NCBI GenBank assembly: GCA_025917655.1
Contig: CP084615.1
Coordinates: 2,046,001 to 2,110,000 of the forward strand
DNA length: 64,000 nt
Source: Chlorella sorokiniana
Lineage: Eukaryota; Chlorophyta; Trebouxiophyceae; Chlorellales; Chlorellaceae
Direction of reading: 5' to 3'
Both the position numbers and the translations under genes were made by a program. The stretch's first letter is position 1; each line of letters opens with the position of its first letter. The notes beneath the pieces are model-generated. The model had not been told where the DNA came from, searched no databases, and was given only the letters and a program-made list of their open reading frames with translations. Below are positions 33,545 to 43,981 of the stretch, one piece after another.

Positions 33545-34669
33545 ATGGCATCCAAGGCCTTCTCCCTGCTTGCTGTTGCCCTGCTTGCCGCGCTGCTGAG
33601 CGTTGCCACGGCGCAGCTGCCTGCTTCCTTTGCTCAGGTGTGGCGGAGGCACAGCAAGGTTGACGGGTTTGAATCGCGGTACAGCGACTGTCCAAGGTTG
33701 CCAGGGGGTCCAAGGACGCAGTATCAGCCGACCCTCACAGGCCGCTCTCCTGGCCCCAAAGCCCACATGCATCACCCGCCCCGCTCACATGTGTTGCGAC
33801 AGACTGGCGGGCCGCCCGCGGCTCAGGGGGTGTGGGCGGGAGTGCAAAGCGGGGCGCCCGCCGTCAGCTTCAACACCAGGGACGCTTTTGTCTACCCCTT
33901 CTACGAAAATGGCCAGGTTTTCGCCGAGTTTGGTGAGCCTCCTGCATTCTGCATCACCGCGCTCACCATGCTTCAGGGGGCAGACAGCCGCCAAGCCTGC
34001 CGTGACTGGAAGATTGTCGTCAAAGCCCACGCGCCATCAGCTGCCATGGTGGCTTCCAGGCCTCGCCTCCCATCCTAGCACAGCCCTCGCTGCCTTGCTG
34101 AGACCCTGCACCCACGCCCTGCCACGCCGTGCAGGCAACTACACGCACTGGGAGTGTGCAGAGGATGTGCATGGGCCAGGTGAGGCGCGCACGGTGCATC
34201 CCCGCTGCAGATGGTACAATTGCAGCGCAACCCTGCATGGGGTAGCTCTCGTTTGGCATGAGCTCTGTTGGGTGCCTGGCTATTGCAGGAGGGTACAGGG
34301 CGCTGTACAGGGGGCGCGACGTTCCTTTTGAGGGCGTGGCGGTCCCGGTTGCCCGTGTAAGTGGGTGGCAGGGGCATGCCAGCCAGGGCTGGCTGCGCAG
34401 CACACACTCGGCACAGCCAGCCGTGCTGTTTCGTGGCACTCGCCCGACGCCCTGAGCCCCTGCCTCTGCCCTCGTCCACGTGCGCCCCCCCCTCCCCCGT
34501 GCAGTGCGAGGTGGGCAGGATTGATCTGAGCGCCGGCACCTGGATCTTCAACGAGGACGACAACTCCTGCCCGACAGACCTCAACGGCGGCGTCACCATG
34601 AACCGCATCGACCCCACCACCGACACCGCCCAGTACTACGCCAGCCAGCCCCAGTGCGGCGGCTCGTAG
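33545..34669 (+). CDS. Small secreted protein, unknown family
   Basis: ATG at 33545 starts a textbook signal peptide (KAFSLLAVALLAALLSVATA, then QLPASFAQ) in exon 33545-33637. Downstream exons encode APAVSFNTRDAFVYPFYENG and QVFAEFG, then NYTHWECAEDVHG, then GYRALYRGRDVPFEGVAVPV, and finally CEVGRIDLSAGTWIFNEDDN with a tail ending YYASQPQCGGS; stop at 34667-34669. The mature protein would be about 120-150 residues, acidic, rich in Tyr, Asp and Gly, with a few Cys that could pair. No TM helix or catalytic motif. I do not recognise the family; a wall or extracellular protein is the natural guess. A low-GC leader (about 33420-33540) precedes it. Confidence 0.6.
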
Positions 34670-34991
34670 GCGGCAGGAGGAGGGGGAGCAGCCAGCCGCG
34701 GGCTGCAGGGATGAAAGCCCCAGCCTTATCCAGCAAACAGTCGAGTGGAGCTGATCTTAGTGTCGATATGGAGTGTATGCATGCTAGCTGCGCGTGATGA
34801 CCACCAGCCGAGTGCCCTGCCTGAACAAGCTTGACCTCCATGCAAAGAGACATTGCCCAAGAAGGCCCTGCAACACTCAGCAGCCCTTGCGGGCACACGG
34901 TGTGCTCTCTGTCAACAGCTCGCTGAAACTGGCCACCAGTGGGCGCAGGGAAAGCGGAGGGGAGTTGACATCTTTTGCACGCCTGCCTGAA
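34670..34991. other. Convergent gap
   Basis: About 320 bp between the stops of the secreted-protein gene and the minus-strand Pus3 gene. It holds both 3' flanks. No TGTAA seen on either strand and nothing else notable. Confidence 0.45.
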
Positions 34992-37900
34992 TCATGCATC
35001 AGTCCGCAGCCTGCTGTCCCCGATGGACAGACCCCTCTGCCGCCCGGCCACTGCAGGCTCGTTCCTGGCGGCCGCCAGCTTCAGCAGCCGCTCCTCCACA
35101 GCAGGCTCCTTGGCACGCTGCAGCAGCGGGATGTGGCGCGGGCCGCTGCCACCCGCGTCGCTGCGCTGCTGCTTGCCGCTGCTGCCTGCAGTCCCAAGCT
35201 GGTCTGCAGCCAGCCGCTGCTGGATGCTGTGCAATGTCCCCGCTCGGATCAGGTGGCTGCAGGAGTACAGGTTTGTGTTTTCCAGAGCAAAGAACAACTT
35301 CACAGTCGGCACACCCAGAAGCCTGCATCCTGCGGCATATCCCACTTTCCCTTTGACAACCTGATTGATCGCCCGTGCCCTCCCCCACCCACACCGACCG
35401 CCCACCCTCCAACCTCGCCAATGCCACACGCAGCCATGCACGCTGCCGCCGCCCGCCCACCTGGTCAGCATCTCCTCCAGCTGGCCCCGCACCAGCCCGT
35501 AGTTATGGCTGGACCGGTGGAAGCGCAGGCCGTCGTAGGCGCACGCGTACAGCAGCAGCGGCTCCTCTGGAGCAAGCGGGTGGGTCAGGGGAACAGCGGG
35601 ATGACGCGGGCCGGGTCAGAGCCGACAGCCGCCCGTTGCCGTTGCCGAAGTGCGCAAGCTGTTGTGCATGCACCGGCCCTCCAGCCCACAAACCATGCCG
35701 GTGCGCGCTTGTTTGTCGCCGCACCAGGGCACAGCCCCAGCAAGGGGCCCACCTGAGGCCATGCAGTACTGGGGCTTGCGCGGCGTGCGTGCCGTGTCCA
35801 GCAGCGTGGCCACGATCGACGGCGCCTCCTCCCCCGCCCCACCATCAGCAGCACCGAAGTCATGCACCGCACCTGCACGAGGTGGGGCGGCGAGGCGGGC
35901 AGCGAACAGGTGGGCTGCCGTGCAAACAAGCTTCCCAGCTGCTGAGGCAGTGCACAGTGCACATCGCTTTGCCAGCCGCTGCTCACCACCCGCCAGCAGC
36001 ACCTCCCAGGCTCGTTTCTCCTTCTGGACATGCCCTTGCCACAGCAGCGCCCACCTCACCTGGTGCCACAGGAAGGCTGTGCCGCGGATGTGTAGCTGCA
36101 GGAGGCGGCGGCCGCCCCAGCCGCACCCGGCAGCTCCTCCAGCCTGAAGTCCAACACGCGGCGGCGGAAGTTGGTCACTTGAGCCACATCCAGCTGCACA
36201 GTCGGAGCGGGCGAGAGGGGAGACAAAGGGGTGAGGAGAACAAATTGACCGCGTGACAGCATGGAGCTACGATGTGATGTGGGGGAGGGCGCGTGGGAGC
36301 GAGCGACGTTTGGGCACACACCCTCCCGGGCAGCAACATTCAGGCACGGGCTGCGCCAGCACGCACATGCAAAGCCGGGCCAGCTGGGGGCTCAGCTGCC
36401 ATCATCAGCAGCAGCAGGGGGCGAGCAGGGTCAGGCAAGGCGTCCCACCTTGCAGAAGTTGCGGAAGTCGTGTTCGCCCAGGAAGGCGGCAGCGGCCTCC
36501 CGCATGCGCGCCACATCCAGCGGCGGCCCCAGCGGGTCGGCCTGCCCACCGCCTGCTGCCTCGCCGCACTCGGATGCTGCTGCTGGCGCTCCACTTCCGC
36601 TCCCTCCTCCGGCGGCTGCTGCTGCGGTGCGCTGCCCCTGCTGCGCATCCCCTGCTGGGCCCCGGGCGGCTGCCCCCTTGCTCTGTCGCCGGTTGCGGGC
36701 GGTACGCTATCAGGTACTTGTACTCGCGGTACTGCGCCGAGAACCTGCACAACACGCAGCGCTGCGCTCAGCCTGGGGGCTGGCAGTCGCACGCTGCACA
36801 CAGGCCACCTGTGACCCACCCGGCTGGCACCGCCACCCAAACTTCCAGGGGCCGCCCGCATGCCCCCGCCCCCGGGCTGCCCCTCCACCGCCTGCCTTGC
36901 CTGGCGCTGAAGCCCTGCGGCGCGTCTGCCCAGCCCAGCACCCGTATGTCTGGCGGCAGCACGCGGTTGAGCAGCGCGGGGTAGTCCAGCTCGGCGGCGG
37001 CGGCGGGGGCGTCGCGCGGGCGCCCGAGGAGCGCAGCAGCAGCGCCACCACCTGCCCCAGGGCTGCAGCAGGGGTGGCGTGGATGGGTGTGAGCGGGTAG
37101 GGTGGGAGACAAAGTTTGGTGTTATGTGTGATGGGGGTGGGTGGGTGCGTGTGCGTATGTTTGGGCGCGGGAGGGGGCAAGGTTGGAAGGGTCGAGGCGG
37201 GTGAGGCATGCATGGAAGGCGTGGGTGGTGGCCCACCAGCAGCCGTGCGCTGAGGGAAGCCAACAGGCCGCCCCAAGGCCTGCGCGGCGCAGCACCAGCA
37301 CAGCTCTCACCCGACACGCCCTTGTCGGTGCGGCCGCCCCTCGAGTAGCGCATCTCCTGCCAGCTGGCGTCCGCGGGGACCAGGCGCGTCGTGCGCAGCG
37401 CGGCAAACAGGTGGCCCTGCGGCCGGCACAAGCGCGGCAGGGGCCACAGCGATCACCTGGCTGACCCACCCCAAACTCCTTGCCTTCTTCACTTGACTTG
37501 AACAGCCGTGTGGCATTTCATCACTAATTAGCGCTCTAGCGCTCCTCTAAAAGGATCCCCTCACAGCTACCAGCTACGGCCCCACCTCAATAGTTTCCTG
37601 TGTGCTCTCCTGCCGTGCAAAGCCGGCGTAGCGGTGGCCGAGGTACAGCAGCTCCAGGGCCACGTACCGCTGCTGGTACGCGCTGAAGTCCAGGTCCCGG
37701 CCTGGCAGCCAGCGGCGCGGGCGCGGGGAGAGGCGCTCAGCGGCGGGCGCGAGAGGCAAGGAGTGCTGCACAGCGGCAGGCCAACGTCCGGTCGCTGACA
37801 TCGGGAAAGAAGAAAGCACGTTTGCTTTGGTGTGCGCTAGCGCTCATGCTACCATATCAATAAAGATGCGTCATGGCCAAAGAGGGCAGGGGAGTCGCCG

Positions 37901-38179
37901 CCGCTGCCCGCCGCCGCCCTCACCTCGATTGCGGACCTCCTTCCGCTGCTTTTTGGACGCAGGCGCATCCCTTTCGTTCTGTATGGTGTTCTCAAGCGAA
38001 TGTGCCACTTCTCTCAGCCTGCTGGCGAGCAGGGCCGCATGTTGGGGACCGTAGCGGCCCTTGTCGGGACACAGACAGGCGAAGAGCGTGTCTTCCAGGC
38101 TATAAACGGCGGTCGATGTCATGCTACGCGCGGTTGAATTGCCTCCGCTTGAAAACAGGCGCCTGAAAGCTGCGAGCAT
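34992..38179 (-). CDS. PUS3: tRNA pseudouridine synthase, Pus3/Deg1 type (TruA family)
   Basis: Converts U38/U39 of tRNA anticodon stems to pseudouridine. Exon 1 (38179-about 37927) begins [20 protein letters not shown], basic and Ser-rich, possibly an organelle presequence, then a Lys/Arg-rich helix. Exon 2 has [20 protein letters not shown] and QESTQETIE. Exon 3 has [10 protein letters not shown] and [12 protein letters not shown], which holds the catalytic Asp of the TruA family (GRTDKGVSA). Further exons: [63 protein letters not shown], a [10 protein letters not shown] block in another frame, [20 protein letters not shown] and [20 protein letters not shown]. The gene ends [20 protein letters not shown] and a stop at 34992. 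RTDKGVS plus the [10 protein letters not shown] opening distinguish Pus3 from Pus1. It has about ten exons with G-rich introns. Confidence 0.88.
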
Positions 38180-38404
38180 GACATGCGGACCTCCCTACGG
38201 CCTGCAGAGCTCAAATTTTGCAATACTCTAAGATAGTCTAATAGTATAAGATGCAGCCCATCCTCCATGGCTGCACCTGTCACCGCTGGCGTCAGCTGGC
38301 GGTCAGCTTTCAGAGCAGGCATGCGACAAGCAAATCAGGCAAATTGAGCAGTTGAGAGCACGTGCAAACTAAAATGCTAGCGGTTCCACCATTGTGCGCC
38401 TGCT

Positions 38405-40201
38405 CTAGGCGGGGGTGCCGTGCACACGCAGGCGGTAGAGGCAGGTGTAGCGCGGGTGGCCGTGGTGGGAGTCGACCGCCAGCCGGACATGGTCGATGGG
38501 CGCCGCCTGCGCCTCGGGGCCAGCTGGAAAGTCTGCACGGGCTGCCTGCTCCGCGCATCATACACAAAGGTGCCCAGCGGCACGCCCCTCGCGGGGCCGC
38601 TGTTGCCAGGCGGCCCGCCGACAAGGAAGCCGGTGAGGGTGAGGTTGCGGGGGCGGAGCGGATGTCGTGGGCGATGGCGGCAGGAATGTGTTCGTAGGTG
38701 AAGGCCGAGGGGCGCACGGGTGCCGCCAGGCGCACATCCACGTATCCGCTGCCGCCCACCAGTGCCAAGCAGTCCCCTGGCTGCGAGGTGGGCGCTAGCA
38801 GCAGCTGTAGAGGGCAGCGGGGATGTGGGTGGGTGGATGGGTGAACAAAATATGGGGTGGGTGGGTGGGTGTGGGTGGGGGAGGGTTTGAAGCACGTCAG
38901 CGGCTGATGCATCGATCGATGAAGAAGGACAGCTAGCGATGCTGTACAAAGGCGTGACCAGCGCAGCAAAGCAGTGCTTGCAACTCACCTGGCTGGCGTG
39001 AGGATGCAGCCAGATGCGCCGGTTCTTCAGCAGCACACCAGCGAACAGGCGGGAAGTGGAATAGCTCCAGGGGGCAGGATGGCCGGCGAGTGGGCCACCA
39101 CGGCCGCCCCGTTGGCCGCAAGGGCGTAGTCCACCAGCCCGGTGCGGTCGGCGGCAAACCGCTCGAATGCCTCAGCCACCTGCTCTCGCACCACTTGTCG
39201 CACCAGGTCCCCTGGCAGCACATGCTGGCTGTGGGGTCGCCCGGCTGAGCGGCGGCAGCCGCCGCCGCCATTGCCTGCCGCAGCTGCGCCACCTCGTCTT
39301 GCACCTGTGCCAGGTCCGCCGCCGCGCCGACCCCCGCGCTGGCGCCAGCGTGGCACGACTGCTGCAGGGCCTCCAGGCTGGCTGCCGAGGCCCCCAGCCT
39401 GTCGCTCACCTCCTGCACCCTCTGCTCCATCAGGTGGAGGCGCGCGTGCAGCTGGGCCCGGGCTGCTGCCGCGCTTCCAGCTCGCCGCTGACGCGCAGCT
39501 CAAAGGTGCTTGGCCCGCGCCAGCTGGCCTGCACACGGCGGGTGGCCACCCCAGCACCCAAAACCAGCAGCGCCACCAGCAGGGCAGCCAGGGCTGGCCA
39601 GAAGGCGCTGCCCTGGCGCACGCCAGGCGTGAGCGCGTGCAAGCGTGTTGCCGCCGCCACGGCGCCCTGCCCAGCACGCTGCGCCAGCCGCCGCCTGCCA
39701 GCTCCTCAGCGCTTTCCTCCACCACGAGCTCCCAGCCTCCTGGGCTTCCCGTCAGCTCCGGCTCAACACCCTCCTGCGCGGCCTGCCCCTGTGGAGGGGT
39801 GCCTGCTGGTGAGCCAGGCGGCGGCTGCTCCACCTCGCCCTCCTCCTGCCGGAAGGGCCAGGGGCGCAAGGAGGCAAGCTGTGTGCAGGGTGGGGCAAGC
39901 GCTGACCCACGCACCGAGGGGCCGCGGCTGATCCCCGCTCGCGCCTCACCTCTGCCTCTGCGACGGTGCGCAGCTGGCCCAGCGAGCGCAGCGACCGCGC
40001 GACACGCTGGGACAGCGAGGGCTTGGGCTGCTGTTGAGCGTCGTCCAGATCTGTAGACTCCGTTCCAGCTGCATCGGTGGCTGTGCGCAGTGACGGCGGC
40101 GCTGCTGCCGCGACGACAGCCTGCTTCTTGGCCTGCCTCTTGCGGACCCTGGTCTTGGCCTCCATAGGGCTACTGCAGGCTACAAGGTTGCTCTCCTCCA
40201 A
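38405..40201 (-). CDS. SUN-domain inner nuclear membrane protein
   Basis: SUN proteins bridge the nuclear envelope by binding KASH peptides in the perinuclear space. The order seen is the classical C-terminal-SUN plan. The N-terminus is basic (MEAKTRVRKRQAKKQ, NLS-like). After an acidic linker comes one TM helix, FWPALAALLVALLVLGAGVA. A lumenal coiled coil follows (MEQRVQEVSDRLGASAASLE and VQDEVAQLRQAMA), then VVREQVAEAFERFAADRTGL and DYALAANGAAVVAHSP. The SUN core has SQPGDCLALVGGSGYVDVRL, AFTYEHIPAAIAHD, GVPLGTFVYD and PVQTFQLA. It ends HHGHPRYTCLYRLRVHGTPA with the stop at 38405-38407. The CLYR-x-RVHG ending is diagnostic. The start may be 40201 or the inner Met at 40165. The SUN exons are separated by an intron with a T/C-rich tract on this strand. 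Confidence 0.9.
38826..38884. repeat. GGGT-rich simple repeat in a SUN-gene intron
   Basis: Plus-strand (GGGT)n-like tract with repeated GGGTGGGT units; on the gene strand it reads as ACCC repeats. Runs of three or more G could form a quadruplex on the plus strand. A similar patch lies near 37085-37150 in the Pus3 gene. Confidence 0.6.
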
Positions 40202-41257
40202 GGATGGGGAAGCCTCGCAAGCAGTCTCCCGGTTTACGGCTTGGCAATCGTGTTAGCCATGCAAGGCCTAATTTAAGCGTGTGACCTTGCCTGCAGAACG
40301 CCGCGGTTCACGGATGCTCCCGTGATCGCACTGAAAGCCGCTTGATGGGGTGTGTGCTGGGCGAAAGCCGTAAACGGCTCTCTTGAATAAAGAAAATGCT
40401 CAAGACATGCCCAACGTCTTAGCTAAGCGCAGCATACAGTTGTGTGCAGAGCTCCATACATGTGTGCCGCCAGCCAGGCGTCAGGCGTGCGGCCCTGGTA
40501 TGGTCGGTTACCCCGGAGCTCGATTGCATGTAAACCCAGCTGAATACTGTGCAGATTACTCATCTGCTCATCTGATTTTGAAACCATGTTCGCCCTGAAA
40601 CCCAATTGGCATGCAGGATGCTGACCATCAAGAGGGCGCCCGCCGCTGTGCCAGAGTGTGATTGAAAACGGTGGCTTGTGCACCCAAACTTCCCAAGCCA
40701 CGCCTCATGTGCATAGCTATCAAAGATAACCTGACGATGAAGGCCCCACGATGCTCCTGTAGCGCTGGACTGCAAAGCGCCAGAGGGCTGGCAGCCCGCC
40801 AGCCCACATCACAGTATCAGTCCAAGTTAATTGCTACCGTGGTGTTGCTTGTCAGAGAGCCCATGATCTCGCGTTGTAACGCTGCATTAGTGCCCTAGCT
40901 TGAGCTGCTCAGGGAGGGTTTGCTCTCTCCACAAGCAAACAGATCGAGACAGTATTGGCGACGGGTCCCTGTGGCTCCTTGCTGTACTGATATGCAGGAC
41001 CCATCCTGCTCGGATGAGCTGCAGACGCTTCACTGTGCTGCTATAGCGGACCTCCTGCATTCTCAGTTGATGGGCTAGGAAGGCCTGCAGGTCAAGAGCG
41101 GACCTGGACGACGGTTCCCAAGGCGGATAAACGAAATTCAAGGGTAGAAGAAGAAACCCCACGGGGGCCACCGTGGTCGACAACTTTTTACAACTCAGCC
41201 TCCACATCAGCCCAGGCTTTATTCTCTCCCTGCGCGCCCTGCCCGCTGGCAGTCATC
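40202..41257. promoter_or_regulatory. Long divergent intergenic region between SUN and bZIP genes
   Basis: About 1,050 bp, less GC-rich than the exons, with outward-starting genes on both sides. It should contain both promoters and 5' leaders. TTTTTACAAC at 41187-41197 lies about 60 bp upstream of the bZIP ATG. No gene-like frame has support. Confidence 0.45.
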
Positions 41258-43208
41258 ATGTCAGAGAGCAACCCGTCACCCACGCCACCCGGCGCCGACC
41301 AGGCAAACGTTCAGCCTCCACCTGGGGTGGATGCGGCAACTTGGGAGGCGATGATGCAGCAAATGAAGCAGGGCGGCGCTGTGGCTGGCTTCCCAGGGGC
41401 TATGGGCTTCGGAATGGCGCCCTTCACGCAGGTAGGAGGCCATGAGAGCGCGTGCGAGGGCGCCCGGCCCCTGCCAGCGCACCCTGCTCTGGCAGGCCAC
41501 CTCTGCACCTCGCTCCCCGTTGGTTGAGGCCTGCGCCCTGCGTTTGTTGCAGCCCTTCTTGTACGGCGGCTTTATGCTGCCGGGAATGATGCCGGGCGGC
41601 TTTGGCCTGCCCGGTGGCGAGGGCGAGGTCAAGGCCGAGGGGGAGGGCGAGGGAGACGTGAGTGGAGGGCGGTTGTGCTGGCAGCTGCGCACGCCGGCTG
41701 CCCAGCCCTTGCCATCTGGGCAGGTTCGTGGCCGGTTGCCGCGCGGTCGGCGTCCAGGTCAGCCGCCACGCAAACATGCTGTATGGTTCCCCTGCACTCG
41801 CGCAGGATGACACGGAGGATGATGACGGCGCTGACGACGACGGCGATACCAGCAGCGACAAGGATACTGGGCGCGGCAGCGGAAACGCGCTGTGCGCAGG
41901 AAGAAGGGCGACGGCGTGGTGAAGAGCAACAGCAACGCGGCACTGGCCATGCTGGCGGGCGCCGCCGCCACCAAGCCCGGAGCCCCAGGCAACCCGGCAG
42001 CTGCGGCGGCAGCGGCGGCAGCGATGCAACAGAACCTGGGGGAGCTGTGGGGCACGCTCAACGGCGGCGCCGCCGCGGGCCTGCCCGCGGGCATCGACAT
42101 GTCCAAGCTGAGCCCCGAGCAGCAGCAGCAGTTCATGTCCGGCAACTTTGAGGTGAGGCGCTCCCGCTCCCCTGTCAGGCTCAACAGCATGCGGGCACCC
42201 GGGCTGGAGACGGGCAGGGCTGGACCAGCTTCCCAGCCCACCTCGCCGGCGGCAGAGCGGGGCCTGCAGGCGGCTGCCGCTGCCGGCGCTCCACTTCAAC
42301 TGCCTCTTTTACAGACCCTTGCTTTGCCCTTTTCACTGCCCCCCTAATTTGCACCGCAGGGGGTGCTGGATGAGCGTGAGGTGAAGCGCATGCGGCGCAA
42401 GCAGAGCAACCGCGAGTCGGCGCGGCGGTCGCGCCTGCGCAAGCAGGCCGAGTGCGAGCAGCTGGCGCGGCAGGTCAAGGAGCTGGGCACAGGTGGGGGT
42501 TTCTGCAGCAGCCCGCACGCGCGGCGCAGTCCCACGCCCGCTCTGCCCATTGGCAAGCGCCTGCTACGAAAGCAGCCCGCGCCTGCTGTCAGCCGTGTTG
42601 TCCTGTGTTTCCCTTTTGTGTACGCCACCGGGTCACCTGACCCCCCACCCCCCATCCCCCACCCACCCGCAGAGAACGCTCGGCTGAAGGAGGAAAAGAT
42701 GCAGCTGCTGGCCCAGATTGAGATCCTGAACGCCAAGCTGTCCATGAGCGCGTTTGGGGTGCACGCGCTGGGGGTGAGCCAGCCCCGCCCAGCGCCGCTG
42801 GGTCCCGCAGCTGCGCGGAGCCCCGTACACCAGTTCCAGTGTGCCCAGACCCCGCCCATCTGCTGGTTGTCAGCGCTCCACACGGACCCTGCCTTCACCC
42901 GCCCCCTTTCCCTGCCCCCCTCCCTCCCCCTTCCTCCATTCCCTTCGTTAATGCCCGGCCTGCAGCAGGGAGACATGCAGGCGAAGCAGACGCAGGACAT
43001 GCAGGCGACGATGGCGGCGGCCATGGCGCAGGCGATGCAGGTCAACGGCGGGGCCATGCTGGGCACCGGGCTGGGCATACCCGCCCTGGACGCCAAGGCG
43101 CTGGAGGGCGGCGACGAGGCGGTCGCAGCCGCGGCTGCCGCTGCCGCCGCGAGCGGAATGCCGGGTGCTGGCGAGGCGGCCTCACAAGCGCAGGATGCGG
43201 GGCAGTGA
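41258..43208 (+). CDS. GBF-like bZIP transcription factor
   Basis: A group-G/GBF-style plant bZIP expected to bind ACGT-core (G-box) DNA as a dimer. Exon 1 (41258-about 41431) has [20 protein letters not shown]. The next reads [20 protein letters not shown], a Pro/Gly/Met-rich segment like the GBF N-terminal region, followed by an acidic exon ([20 protein letters not shown]). A basic patch [11 protein letters not shown] comes next, then an Ala-rich exon. The bZIP exon (from 42361) has [20 protein letters not shown] with [19 protein letters not shown]. The N-x7-R signature is present and the next exon continues the Leu heptads ([20 protein letters not shown]). The C-terminus is Ala/Met/Gln-rich, stop at 43206-43208. 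The frame slips at AAA 41883-41885 just before the basic patch. TGTAA follows at 43743-43747. Confidence 0.88.
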
Positions 43209-43742
43209 GGGTGTGCCTAGCTGCCTCCCCCGCCCTTCCAGAAACTGCCCACCTCTGCCTTTTGCTCCACTGCCTGCGTCCTTTACAGCAAGGGCAAGCC
43301 TCGCTGATGCCTTGTGTACCTCTTACTCTGTGCATGCTGTGGGTTGTTCCGGTGGTTCCTACAGCTCATGCCTGGGACCGGCACTGTCTGCGGCCGCCGC
43401 CTGCGGACAGTGCCTGCCGACCTTGGTGGATGCCCTGCTGGCGCCCGCCACAACTCCATTCCCTCCCTTTTGGTTGCCCTGCCAGCGCGTGTCCTGCTTG
43501 CCTTTCGCTCCCCTGCCAAGACCCTGCGTGTGTACAGCCACCCGGCGGCTGCTGTTCTTTCTTCTTTCTCCCTGCTGCCCTCACATGGACCCACCACTGT
43601 CTTGACCCGCCCTTTGACTGCCCGCCTAGCGGGCCCATCCACCATCAATCACCCTGTGCCACAGGGCCAGCCCTGCCCCTTACCCAGTTTTCTAGCTTGA
43701 TCCCACATGGATTTGATTTCTTCCCTTTGCACCATTTCTATG

Positions 43743-43747
43743 TGTAA
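43743..43747 (+). promoter_or_regulatory. TGTAA polyadenylation signal of the bZIP gene
   Basis: TGTAA occurs about 535 bp after the bZIP stop. The interval 43209-43742 is C/T-rich with no further gene and is best read as a long 3' UTR. Confidence 0.55.
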
Positions 43748-43981
43748 GCATTGGGCGAATGAATGTCAACCTGTCAGGTTGGAATTAGAGCAAGGGAGCC
43801 AAGAAACAAAGTTCTGCAAGGGATGGATTCATTCAAAAGCAAGCAGTCATATTGCTGGAGTGGAAGCAAGGGAATGCACACATGCACACATGCAAGGATG
43901 GTCAGGTGGAGGCCACCAATACAGCTACAGGATGCAGAATACTACATCCCACGCTGGCCTCCCATTCAGGAGCTGTTCTGC

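Noticed and set aside
33660-33690. tRNA T-arm-like sequence (GGGTTTGAATCGC)
   Set aside because: No matching acceptor, D or anticodon arms nearby, and it lies in an intron of the secreted-protein gene.
36340-37431. Long uninterrupted minus-strand frames (over 350 residues) in the Pus3 region, and similar long frames throughout
   Set aside because: High GC leaves few stop codons by chance. These frames run through introns; only the segments matching Pus3 between splice sites are coding.
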